DNA of 64,000 nt from assembly GCA_033807775.1 (NCBI GenBank), contig CM066315.1, positions 5,026,501 through 5,090,500 of the forward strand, given 5' to 3'. Numbering within the stretch: position 1 is the first letter of the stretch; every line of letters starts with the position of its first letter. The notes under the pieces are model-generated. The model saw only the letters and a program-made list of their open reading frames with translations, was not told the DNA's origin and did not search any database. Source of the DNA: Saussurea involucrata. Taxonomy: Eukaryota > Streptophyta > Magnoliopsida > Asterales > Asteraceae. Positions 30,404-41,729 of this stretch are shown piece after piece. Made by a program: the position numbers and the translations under genes.

Positions 30404-32345
30404 TGTAACATCCTGAATTTTCGTTATTAATATTTTGATGAGAATTGGGATCTAATTGTATTTTGGTTTCAAACCTTGAATTATGTTGTAAATTATAATT
30501 CAATAGGGTTAAAATACAAGGGTTTGAAGTTTGGTGTCATTTGTGGATTAATGGAACTAGAGGGTGTGTTTTGTAGCAATAAAAGTGTGTATGGATAAGT
30601 TTAGAGAGAATAAGATATTATCTCATTCTAATCTGTGTGTGGGGTTTTGAGTCGGTCTTAAAGCAGAAAGAAGAAGAACAAGAGAAAACAAGATTTCATC
30701 TGGGTCTGGTAAGAATCGTTTGTTATGTTTGAGAAATCTGGTATAGATGTTAGATTATGAAAGAATATGTATTCTTGGATGAATGTGCAGAATCATTATC
30801 GTTCGATTGAAGTTCTTAGTTTGCACAGGAAGTAGGCTTTTACTGCAAAGGTGAGTTCATTCAGTTCTTTGTATAATCAATGCTTTTTAAGTTGTATTAA
30901 ACCTTGATATATCTGTATAATTGGATTATGGCTGAATAGAGTGGCTTGAAATAAGATGACTTGACGAATTAGATTGATTTCTGGACAAATTGAACGAGCA
31001 GGCCATAGTCCCGGTACATGTAAGTCCCGGTACAGGCAAGTCCCGGTACAGGCAAGTCCCGGTACAGACGAGTCCCGATACTTACGAGTTCCGGTGAAGT
31101 CCCGATACTGTGGGGATACCGAGAGATGGGGATACCGGGAGATGGGAGCACCGGGAGTGGGGAATACCGGGAGTTGAATAAAATAGTCAGTTTATAGATT
31201 TTGGTAATAGATCTTGAAAATGAACTAAAGGATATAATAGTTAAGGTATACAGAGACTTTGTATTATCTGTACCATCCTCGAAATTGGAATGTATAGTTT
31301 CGTTAATCGTGGAAAGGTGCGATTTAAGAATTGACATATACCTTATGTTGCTTGAACATACGTACCTTGAAGAGTAGTATGTTAGGTTTATAGACTGCGC
31401 TAGTGTGATACTAGGCAGGAATGTGTTAAAGGTGATTTGCTCATACGGTTGTTATGGGAAATCTACGTGAAATAAATAATTTGCTTATACGATTGCTATA
31501 AAAAATTTATGAGGTATAAATATGATATTCGCTTATACGATTGCTATGAGGAATTTATATTGATTAAATACCTGTATGAGTACAATTAGGTGATACGGAT
31601 CCGTAGGCACTAAAGTTTGGTAATCACATGGAATAGGCGTGTGGTATTTCTCGTTTAATCGTTATTCCAGTGTATGTGGGAAATCATGGAATAGGCGTGT
31701 GGTATTTCTTGTTTAATCGTTATTCCTGATTTCTAAGGAAGAGAGTGAGGTTGACATAAGTACTTGTAATCTCTTCTTCCTTACTGATAAATGGGCGTGT
31801 GTAATCGCGATTTATTGGTGGAGAGCATTGATCTAGAATCTGTAAAGGTTCGTAGTGTGGCTCTGGATCATGATATGCTGATGAGTTTGTTATCAGTCAT
31901 AGTCATGGAAATGGGTAAACTTGTATAATGGAATAGAGTTATACGTACGGTAAGAAAAAGGAGTAACCAGGTTTGTTATAACTTGTTTACATTGATTTTG
32001 CAAATGTTATTATTGAAATGAATGTTCTCACTAGGCGTTGGCCTAATCGTTTCATATAATGTTTTCTTACCAGGTTCAGGCTCGGGCAAATAAAAGGTTG
32101 TGGGACGAGTGTTTTGGGATAACAGAAGTGGTAATTAACAAAAAGGAGATTTTGAAGGATAGCTTAGATAACTCAATTAATCTGATTATAGAGACATGAT
32201 TAGATTGATAGGTTATTCGAAGTATCCTGTATTGTAATTACACTCTTGATGGTTAATTCCTTTGCTATCTATATAAGTTGAAATTTTATTGTCATAACCT
32301 GTTGTAACTTGAAGTTTAAATTGGCCCGGATTTTGGGGCGTTACA
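30404..32345 (+). repeat. 3' LTR of the gypsy element
   Basis: TG...CA ends, 1942 bp. It contains the cluster of CCCGGTAC words (31010-31170) and the conserved phrase TTCTCACTAGGCGTTGGCCTAATCGTTTCA (near 32026-32055), shared in part with the other LTR types in this window. Confidence 0.92.
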
Positions 32346-32350
32346 GATAA

Positions 32351-33158
32351 GTTATCTAGTATTCTTAGCGTTGAGAATATAATACGAAATGTTGCGTATT
32401 TATGTTGTTATGCATATATGCTAGTAAGTGTAATGGATCCATGGGCACTAGCTTTATTTGATAACGTAGAATAGGCAAAGTATAATTGCTATTCTTGTTT
32501 ATATTGGAATGTAATGAATAGGCAAAGTAGAATTGCTATTCATAATTGAAAAGGAGGAATAGACAAGGTATAATTGATATTCCCGTGTATCCTTGAAATG
32601 ATTGAATAGGCAAGGTAGAATTGCTATTCATGTTGAATGATTGAATAGGCAAGGTAGAATTGCTATTCATGTTGAATGATTGAATTGGCAAGGTAAAATT
32701 GTTATTCATGTTAAAATAATGGAATAGGCAAAGTATAATTGCTATTCGTATTGACTGTAGGGAATAGGCAAAATATAATTGCTATTCGTAATTGAGATAT
32801 GGAAACATGAAATAGACAAAGTATAATTGTTGTTTCTGTTTTCTTTCGGTGGATTGGAAATAGGCAATATATAATTGTTATTTCTGCTTTCATTCCAAGA
32901 AAAAGGCATGGCGATTCATTGTAAGTTCTTGGACATGATCTATACACTAGAATCTGTGGTGATTCGTAGTGGCGCTCGCGAATATGATACTATGACATAT
33001 TTAGTGTTGTCATACTCATGGAATCAGGTATGATTATCGTGATTGAAAAACGTTAGTTGTTCGGTAAGAAAGTTGGGATCAGGTTACTTTATACGCTTTG
33101 TTTACAGTTTTGGTTTTCAAAGTTTATAAAGATATTGATTTGAAAATTTGATGTTCTC
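32351..33158 (+). repeat. older LTR remnant, left part (split by a solo LTR)
   Basis: Resembles the downstream half of the neighbouring LTR types (GGATCCATGGGCACTAG, then AGAAAGTTGGGATCAGG). It continues at 35368-35601 after the solo LTR. Its left end is lost next to the gypsy insertion. No protein is encoded. Confidence 0.7.
32460..32900 (+). repeat. tandem repeat GAATAGGCAAAGTATAATTG inside the older LTR
   Basis: About nine diverged copies with a period of 40-55 bp. A similar array in reverse orientation is found inside the right LTR at 60619-61113. Confidence 0.8.
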
Positions 33159-35362
33159 TGTAACATCCCAATTTTTGTAAAAGATGATGTTTGGGGTTTA
33201 TTAAATAAATTGAATAGTTATTTGATAAGTTGTGAATTATATAGTGATAAATTAATTTTAGAGTTTAACCCCGAGTAAGATTCATTATGTATTTTATTGG
33301 AAAATTAAGTATGGGGTGAACTTTAATTTAATTTATACATTGAAGGGTGGAACTTGTCAAAAAAGGATAGTTGGAGGTTGGTTTGGTCAAATGAGGCGAG
33401 AGGTGTCAACATCTCAGTAAAAAAAAGGATTTGTTTAGTGAAGAGGTGTCCTTTTTACTCTTTTGCATCATCTTTTGTGTGTATGTGTACTGACTACGAA
33501 AAGAAGAAGAGAAAGAGAGAGGTAGAAACAAAAGAAGAAAGAAAGTAAGAAGAAACAAGGATTTGGAGTAAATTTGCAGCTGATAATTAAGGAATTAATC
33601 TGTGGAATCAAAGGTATGTTGATAATCTTAATCTTGTTTTGAATAAGATGCTTAAAAATGAATTCTTTGGATTTTAGGATGGGTTTTAGATGATTTTGAA
33701 GATTATGTTAATATGAACAAAAAATCTTGTTATGATGGTAGTTCTAAACATACCTGCAGAATTATAGAAACATGTATAGTTGAAATGATGAATTTTGTGT
33801 TCATAAGCTTTTATGAGGTTAAAAATGGGTTTTGATGATTTATGGATGTTATGATAAATATGGGTGGATCGATATGTTCTATAAGTAGTGTTAAACATAT
33901 CTGCATGTTTATAGAAACAAACATGGTCTAAAACTGATAATTTCTGGGTTTTTACGTTTTCAGTTAGTTGAGACATGTATGAACACAGTTGGTTGCGACT
34001 TCGTGACCAAGTCTCAACAGTTGGTTGCGACTTCGTGACCAAGTCTCAACAGTGGTTGCGACATGAGGAGATATCGCAATAGGGGGTTGCGATAAGAGAC
34101 GAGAATTTTAGATATTAAGGATTTCTAGTCGTTAGAGAATCATGTGCAGTGGATTTATACTAGTATATTATATATATGGTATTTCAGGTCGTTGGGGAGG
34201 TATTGACGGAATCAAAGAAAGAGTGTCGCATCTAATAACAGGTGAGTTCATTCTTACCTTACCCGTTTTTATAATGTTTTAAATTATGGTAAGGTATATT
34301 CTATAGATGAATTGTTTGGATGAATTGTTGGAAAGGATTTTATAAATAAAATCTATTATTTGATATGAAGGATTTGGGAGAATGATTTTATGAAGTAAAA
34401 TTATATTATGGAACCGTAATTGATGGTTAGTCGAATGTTATAAGAAATTGACATGTTAAATGTAATTTGCTTATAATAAATGACATAAAGGATTTTAAAG
34501 GAGATTCGCTCATACGGTTGCTATGAGGAATCTATATGTTAAATAATTCGCTTATACGATTGTTATAAGGAATTTATGAGGTATAAATATAATTCGCTTA
34601 TACGATTTCTAAGAGGAATTTATATTAAGTAAATACCTATATGAGTAAAATTAGGTGATATGGATCCATAGGCACTAGTGGTTATGTACACGTAGAATAG
34701 ATGATGGATTTTCATTATTCTGATGTGTGTGGAATTGGAACATGAGCAATGATTGACTTAAATGTCAGATTCATAGTCATGGAACTGGAAAATGAGCAAT
34801 GATTGACTTAAATGTCGGATTCATAGTCATGGAATTGGAACATGAGCAACGATTGACTTAATGTCAGATTCGTAGTCATGGAAGTGGAGCATGAGAAACG
34901 ATTTACATAATGTCAGATCGTAGTCATGTAATCAGGTTTAAACTGATATTGATGAATGGTTTAGTACGTGGTAAGGAAAAAGGGTATAGCAGGTTTGTTA
35001 TGACTTGTTTGCAATGTTTTATAAATATTATTTTGAAACTGAATGTTCTCACTAGGCATTAGCCTAATCGTTTCAAATAATGTTTTCTTACCAGGTACTA
35101 GCTCGGGAAAGTATTGGGATGTGGGACGAGAGCATTTGGATTAGCGGAGAAGATTAAATACTGAGGTTTTGAGAGATTGCTTAGATAACTTAGTTAATCT
35201 GATTATAGTGACATGATTAGATTAATAAGTTATTTAAAGAATTTCATGCGTGTAGTTGACCTCATAGTGATTCTCTGCTTGTGTTTAAGGTTTTAAAAAG
35301 GTTTATGACTAAATCTTGTTTTAATTTAAGGTTTAAATTAACCCTTTTTTTAGGGTGTTACA
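33159..35362 (+). mobile_element. solo LTR, Ty3/gypsy type (2204 bp)
   Basis: Ends TGTAACATCCC and AGGGTGTTACA, flanked by a perfect 5-bp duplication TTCTC (33154-33158 and 35363-35367). No internal region is present. It lies inside the older LTR, splitting it within the conserved TTCTCACTAGGCG motif. At about 33965-34090 it carries tandem GTTGCGACTTCGTGACCAAG words. Solo LTRs arise by recombination between the two LTRs of one element. Confidence 0.93.
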
Positions 35363-35367
35363 TTCTC

Positions 35368-35601
35368 ACTAGGCGTAAGCCTAATCATTTCAAATTAAAT
35401 TTTTTTACCAGGTGCTAGCACGGGAAGGGATTCAAAGGAATGAGTGTCGAGGAGTGCTAGAGTTACGCTTTTGGAAATATGTATTGATCAGGGTTTAGTT
35501 TATTTTGTTGTTATGATAAAATTTTGTAAGTATGAAATTGTGATGGTAAAAACTCTGATAAATGTAAGGTTTAAATTCATTGTGAATTTCAGGGTGTTTC
35601 A
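35368..35601 (+). repeat. older LTR remnant, right part
   Basis: Continues the LTR interrupted at 33158 (ACTAGGCGTAAGCCTAATC, then TTACCAGGTGCTAGC) and ends at about 35601 with AGGGTGTTTCA. Confidence 0.7.
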
Positions 35602-36850
35602 CACCCCTCTTCTTGTCGATCTGCTTCTTGGAGAAAACGCCACCAGCGACCGAAAGAACAGAGATTAGAGATAGAGATAGAGATCGAGAGAACAAAGAGA
35701 GAAACAGATCTGGTTCGACTAGATCTGGAGATAGATAGAGATCGAGAGAAGAGGGATAACAAATCTGAGAAATGATCTGCACAAGAGATAAAGATCGAGA
35801 CAAGAGATCTGGAGAAGAGACCGAGAGACGAAATCGTCGGAGAAGACAAAGTCGCCGGCCAACCCATTTCGTCCTTGTGCTTCGTCCATCACAACAACAA
35901 CTCTTTTCCCATTTCCATTAGATTTTTGTGAATTCTCCAGCTCTTCTTTTCTACAAATGTTGATTCCATTGTTTCCATTTCATTAGATTTTTGTGATTGA
36001 ATAACATACGATGAAACAAGGAGTAACAGACCAAATCAAATTTCTTCCAAGTTGATTTATGTGATTCCATCGTTTCCATTTAACATGCAAGTTGATTTGG
36101 AGAATTGCTTGATATCGTGTATTAATCTATGCAATTTGATGAGATTTTTTTTATGTATTGTGTGTGAAATTAGTTAATGAACTCCATTAAAACCCACCAA
36201 AGTGAAGAAGAAAGAAAGAAGAAGATGGTGGTGGTAGTGAATGGGCAGAGAAGGAGGCAGCATTAGCACGTGACTGCTTGGTAGAATGGAGGGAATGGGC
36301 AGAAAGACAAAAATGCCCCTCACGTGAGGGGCACATGGGAGCTCTAACGGCAAAATATGGACGGCGTTTGGGAGAGGGACTAACTTGGGCTCCGAAACTG
36401 TGTTTTAAGGACTGTAAGTGTACTTTCAGCTTTGGTGGGACGAGCACTGAAATCGAGGCATAGACGAGAGACCATTCATGTACTTTACTCTACTTTATAA
36501 ATACATATAATATTTTAATTAATATTATATTCTTTCTCAAAACCGAGAATCTGTAATAAATGCATTAATGGAGCAGAGTTCATAGCCGAAAGATTGGACC
36601 CACACAAGAAACACATGTCATTAAGATGAAAAATCCCAAATGAAAGTCATATGATGGCACGTGATCAAGATTAAAACGCCATCTGACATTCTGACCATCT
36701 TAATTCAAAAGTCAACGAATTTTAATTATTTTATTTTTATTTTAAAAAAAATCATAATCTGTTAATTCCAAAAGTTTTAATTCTATCGACCAAAATTTAA
36801 ATTTAATTTTTTTTGAAAAATATCAAAATACAAGAGTTTAAGAGAATTAT
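35602..36850. other. unassigned DNA, purine-rich tract
   Basis: 35650-35850 is a GAGA/GATCGAGA-rich tract. A perfect palindrome CCCCTCACGTGAGGGG lies at 36317-36332, in a region with weak open frames on both strands. No recognisable protein or structured element was found. Small ORFs here look like chance. Confidence 0.5.
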
Positions 36851-37287
36851 TCATAATACTATATTATAAAGCATTTATGAAAAACTCTTAAAAATAATAC
36901 ATAAAGTCTTATGTACTGCTATTTAATATTGATTACTTAAAATCTCTTAAAAATAACTAAAGAAGTTTTATGTACCACTGTTAATGCTAATTACTTAATT
37001 AGTCCTTATCTCTAACTTCTTCTTTTTAGTCTTTATCTCTAACTCTCTACAGTTCTCAAATGATAAATCCCTAAAAAAATATCATTCTTTACTTCTCATT
37101 AGTTACCTAATTAATCCTTATCTCTTAACCCCTTTCAAATCCTCAACCTCTCAAAAATCGTCATTCTTTATACAAATTTACAAAAAAGAAGAAGTTATTA
37201 CGACCATTTTATAAAATCGACAATGATAAAAGGTAAAATAAAACATTAAAATCAAGATATATCGCACTGCATCGAGTACCCTTCTAG
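36851..37287 (+). mobile_element. degenerate Helitron-like element
   Basis: The left end TCATAATACTATATTATAAAGC resembles plant Helitron 5' ends. The right end GATATATCGCACTGCATCGAG...CTTCTAG, followed by T, resembles the 3' hairpin and CTAG terminus in decayed form. The base before TC is T rather than A, which lowers certainty. Confidence 0.55.
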
Positions 37288-37674
37288 TAACACAGAAACT
37301 GTGTTTAAAATACAAACCTTTTTTGAATTGTCATTGTGGAAAAAAAAAACTTCCAAAATAATCTAAATGTTTATAATTTTAGCATCTTTTAAATGCATTT
37401 AGTGTTTCTAAATTAAGCATTAAAAGGTATTCTTGCATTGATACCAAAAATAGAAAGGACAAAATCTTCCAACATTGTATATCACGTATCTAATTTATTT
37501 AATATAGATAGGGGGAAAAGACACGTCAAACAACACCATCAAAGAATTATATTCAATACCAAAAGAAAAAAAACAAAACTTGCTTGAAAAACGTGTCGTT
37601 AAATTTTTCAAGAAATTTGATTGGTTGACAAAAATTTGAAAATATGACTTTTCTGTTTTAGAGTAAATTATATT

Positions 37675-38106
37675 TTGAGTAAATTACGATTTTCGTACTT
37701 GTGGTTTGTTAATAATTTCGAATTTTGTTCCTAGAAATTGAAACCAATAATTTGCAATTTATTGTTGTTTTCGTCCTTGAACTAATTCTTTCCCTTAGAT
37801 ATAAGGGACTAAAATAGTAAAAAATTATAAACCGCATGGATCGAAACAACAATAAATTGTAAATCATAATGACATAAATAGTAATGGATTATAAACTATA
37901 AGGACAAAAACTGTAATTTCTAGACCACAAGGATGAAAATCGCAATCATTAACAAACCACAGGGATGAAAAATGTAATTTAGTTTTACATTTTTTATCCT
38001 TGTTTGGTCCCTTATCGTAATCACAGTGATCAAAATTGTAATTAGTTTAAAAATGATACTAAACTTGATATTAAGTGGTAATGACAAAGACCAAAACTGT
38101 AATTTA

Positions 38107-38110
<4 letters not shown>
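37675..38110. mobile_element. MITE-like repeats with ATTTTCGT/GTAATTTA ends
   Basis: GTAAATTACGATTTTCGTAC near 37679 is inverted around 37945-37983 (CACAGGGATGAAAAATGTAATTTA). Further copies of this end follow to about 38107, so more than one unit may be nested. A related element is at 50356-50598. Confidence 0.5.
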
Positions 38111-38143
<33 letters not shown>

Positions 38144-38153
38144 GAGAGAGAGA
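38107..38153. repeat. (CT)n(TA)n(GA)n palindromic microsatellite
   Basis: Simple sequence that is self-complementary across its centre. Confidence 0.9.
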
Positions 38154-39000
38154 GACTACTTATTTTGTAAATGTTTAAAATTGGAACCTACGAAAAACGA
38201 AATTTTATGGATTTAAATGCAACCATAATACATAAAAAATATCTTATGAAATAACTTCATAACTATGCATGCACAATTCACCTACCCCCAAATTAGTTGC
38301 ACATGTGAAACAAACTTAATACAAAAACTGGTTGATTTTCAACCAATAAACCCTATGAATATCGTAAGAAAAAATTTCATAGTCTTGCACAAAAAAATAA
38401 CAAAATATTCGAATCATCTCTTAAAATATAGGAAATTTAGAAACACCAAATCTGTAACTGAAATATTAAAAAATATAATACTAAAATTAAAAGAAAATAA
38501 AAAAACTGTAAAGACAAAAATGCCCTTTACAAATAAATATAAGAAAAAATAGGAAATTAAAATCAACGGTTGGGATGGGTTTACATAGTTCACAACAAAA
38601 ATATGGTTTACAAAAGAAGACCTATATATATATATACACTAAAGATGTATTAGCGCAATGGAGCGCAATACATCTCGATATTAAAGATTTACTAGCGCAA
38701 TGGAACGCGATACATCTCGATATTAAAGTTTTGTTTTATATTTTGTTGTCAATTTTATTATACAGTTTTATGTGGTGTTTTGAGAAAACTATAATGTTTT
38801 TCTTATAAATTTAACTTTAATTTATTTTAGGTTTAATTGATGTAACTGAATTTAGGTTTAATTGATGTAACTGATTTTAGGTTTAATAAATATAATGTTT
38901 TTAATGAAAAAAATAATTAGGTATTCTGTTAGAATTCAAATATAATGTTTAATAAATATAATGTTTATTTATACTTAAAATGAGATATTTATCTTGTGTT
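38154..39000. other. AT-rich spacer with short tandem duplications
   Basis: Two copies of a 48-bp unit containing TAGCGCAATGGA and ATACATCTCGATATTAAAG lie at about 38648-38728. TTTAGGTTTAATTGATGTAA is duplicated at about 38826-38875. No gene is supported. Confidence 0.6.
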
Positions 39001-39012
39001 TAATAAATAAAG

Positions 39013-39559
39013 GGTGTTGCTAACCCTACCCCTACCCCTGCCACAATTGTCTGCCACCATCCCTCTCACAAACACAATATGAATTGAATATTTACATTTT
39101 ACACCCTTATACTTATTTAATAAATTTACTTTATACCTTTTACTTTTTAAATTTTTATTTTACACATTTATCATATTAACACATAAAATCGTATATTAGC
39201 TAAAATACGTTAAAAATACGTTTTAATTTTAACAAATTACACCATTGTAATCGTCTCTTCGATACGTTCGAAATAAACCCAATAATGAATATTTTTGATT
39301 TAATTATTTTATTATATATCATATATACTACATAAATATTTAGAACGAAATCTTAATATTTTTTAGTATGAAAATAAAATTGTTATATTGTTTTATAAGT
39401 AAAATATTTATCTTTTAAGTATTTTCTCTCTAAAAATGTTAAAATTAACATTTTGCATTTTAAATGGTATTTGGGATTGCTTATTAAAACAACTTATGCT
39501 TATCGAACGAACATTAAAATTGAGATATATCGCGTTGCATTGCGCGAGTAGACTTCTAG
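39013..39559 (+). mobile_element. Helitron-like element of the GAGCCCAA family
   Basis: It carries the family marker words CGTCTCTTCGATACGTTCG (39250) and a 3' end GATATATCGCGTTGCATTGCG...CTTCTAG (CTAG 39556-39559), with a recognisable GC stem. The left boundary is uncertain. The phrase TGTTGCTAACCCTACCCC at 39015 is the unoccupied equivalent of the Harbinger insertion site at 46014-46021/47829. Confidence 0.55.
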
Positions 39560-41495
39560 CTATATTATAAGTTTTTTATGTTTATTTTCTTAGAAGTTCT
39601 TAAGTTTAAAAAATTTAAGTGTTTTGAATATTGTGTACAATTGTTATATATAAAAAAATCAGTTTTTAAAAACACTCTTTATATATATCGAACGATAAAT
39701 AATTTGATTTGAAATAAAGAAAAGTTATTGATTTGAAATAAAGAAAAGTTATTGATTTGAAATAAAGTAAAAATAATTCGATGATAAATCGAACGAAATC
39801 GTTCGATCGTTTTCATTCATTTCTCTCATTCTCTCGCTCTCACTCTCCCCCTCTCTCACTCTAACTCTCTCCCTCTATATATCCTTCATATATATATACA
39901 TATATATCAAAGTTGCAGATGACAAACATGAGGGTTGTATGTGATACACATAATCATGTCCTTGCACAATATATGGAGGGCCACGCATATGCAATGCGGC
40001 TAAACGAGGGTGAACTTCAACTAGTTGAAGATTTATCAGTCCAACATGTCAAGCCACGATACATTTTATCCACGTTAAAGGGTAGAAATGTGGAAAATGC
40101 ATCTACGTCAAAAACAATATACAATGAAGTTCAAAAGATTAAGACAAAAAACGATGCAGGAAGACCAAAAATGCAGGTTATTTTGGATTTTTTTGTTGAA
40201 AATACTTATGATTTTGAGACTCGTGTAAATGACGAAACAAACGAGTTGGAAGATTTGTTCTTCATTCATCCAAAATCATTGGAGCTTTGGCGTGCATTCC
40301 CACAAGTGTTGGTCATCGATGCCACGTATAAAACAAATAGGTATCGTAATATGCATGTGTATTATATTAATGTTAATATTATTATTTTGTTTATGATCCA
40401 GGTTCGACATGCCTCTTCTTGAGATAGTTGGTGTAACATCAACCAACAAGACATTTTGCATAGCATTTATTTTCATGCATCAAGAAAAGGTATCAAATTA
40501 TATTTGGGCGTTAGAATGTCTAAAGTCCAAAATATACGATAACCTTTACCCCAGTGCCATAGTCACAGACAGAGAGTTGGCTTTGATTAATGCATGCAAA
40601 GTGGTATTTCCGGGTGCCAAAAGATTGCTTTGTATATGGCACATCTACCACAATATTCTGAAACATTGTAAACCGCAGATACACGATACACAATCGTGGA
40701 ATTCTTTTTATCATGCATGGTTGCAGTTACTTGAATCTCCAAATCAAGAACTGTACACATACAATTTGGTACAACTTCAAGAAACGTTGCTCAATTATCC
40801 ATGTATTCTTGATATAAGATAATTTAACCATTATTACTAAAGATATTGATATATATATTTGTTATATTTTTCAGGTGTTTTCGATTACCTGAATAAGGTA
40901 TGGTTGACGCCATATAAGGAAATGTTTGTGTCTGCTTGGGTTGATCAATTTTTACATTTTGGAAATCACACAACAAATAGAGTTGAAAGGCAACATTCCA
41001 AATTAAAAAAATATTTGGAGACCTCACAAGCAGACTTAAATTTTTTTTATCTCATATTCATCAAGTAATTCAGTCACAAGACACGTCGATCAAAGCAAGT
41101 TTTGAAATGAGTAAAAATATTAGGAAACATCGATTTGAAAAACCACACTTTCAAATTTTGTGGGGCTTAGTTTCATCTTATGCACTTGATATGATTTACA
41201 GAGAATATGTGCGGTCTTTCAAGACTAACATATTTTCTGAAAATTGTGGTTGTATAATGTGAACAAGTCATGGATTACCATGTGCGCATGAACAAGCACT
41301 ATATACATGTCAAAGCGTACCCATTCCACTTGATGCGATCGGCGTATTTTGGAAAAAACTTGATTTCTCGCCATGTGCGTCCGCACAAGATGATGATATT
41401 CAATGTGATGACGAAGTACAGATGTTTAGAGAAAATTTTAATAAACAATCAATTCCTGGTCGTAAAACCTTGCAAAAAAGGTTAAAAAATATAAT

Positions 41496-41676
41496 TGATA
41501 GACTATGAAATAGTCAATGTAAATATTAGCATAATCTTTTTTATATTTGGCAAATGTATATCATTCCTTGTATAGCTAATTAGGTCCTCTAATCTAGCCT
41601 AGTATTATGCTGTTAGTTACTTATCTGCATTGTATATATTGAGTATGAAATATCAATAGAAGCAAGGAATCATATT
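41496..41676 (+). repeat. copia 5' LTR (3' end trimmed)
   Basis: TGATAGACTATGAAATAGTC start, matching 44520-44700. Confidence 0.9.
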
Positions 41677-41729
41677 CACAAACAAAGCCACACCACCTTC
41701 CACCTTCCACCTTCTTAGCTGCTTCTCCA

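Larger units (their letters stand above)
25216..32345 (+). mobile_element. Ty3/gypsy chromovirus (Tekay/Del-like), 5' truncated LTR
   Basis: Flanked by a perfect 5-bp duplication GATAA (25211-25215 and 32346-32350), with ends TGTAACATCC and GGGGCGTTACA. The 3' LTR is complete (30404-32345, 1942 bp). The 5' LTR aligns only up to about 26306 and then passes directly into gag, so the last ~850 bp of the LTR, the primer-binding site and the start of gag are deleted. The two LTRs differ at roughly 15-20 positions by eye over the shared 1.09 kb, so the insertion is fairly young. The order gag, protease, RT, RNase H, integrase and chromodomain identifies a chromovirus. Confidence 0.93.

Noticed and set aside
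35495..35867. Two overlapping minus-strand ORFs rich in SRSLSL
   Set aside because: Translation of a GAGATCGAGA purine tract; overlapping frames, no domain.
36187..36447. Minus-strand 86-codon ORF and plus-strand 61-codon ORF
   Set aside because: No recognisable protein, and both frames are open only because of local GC content.
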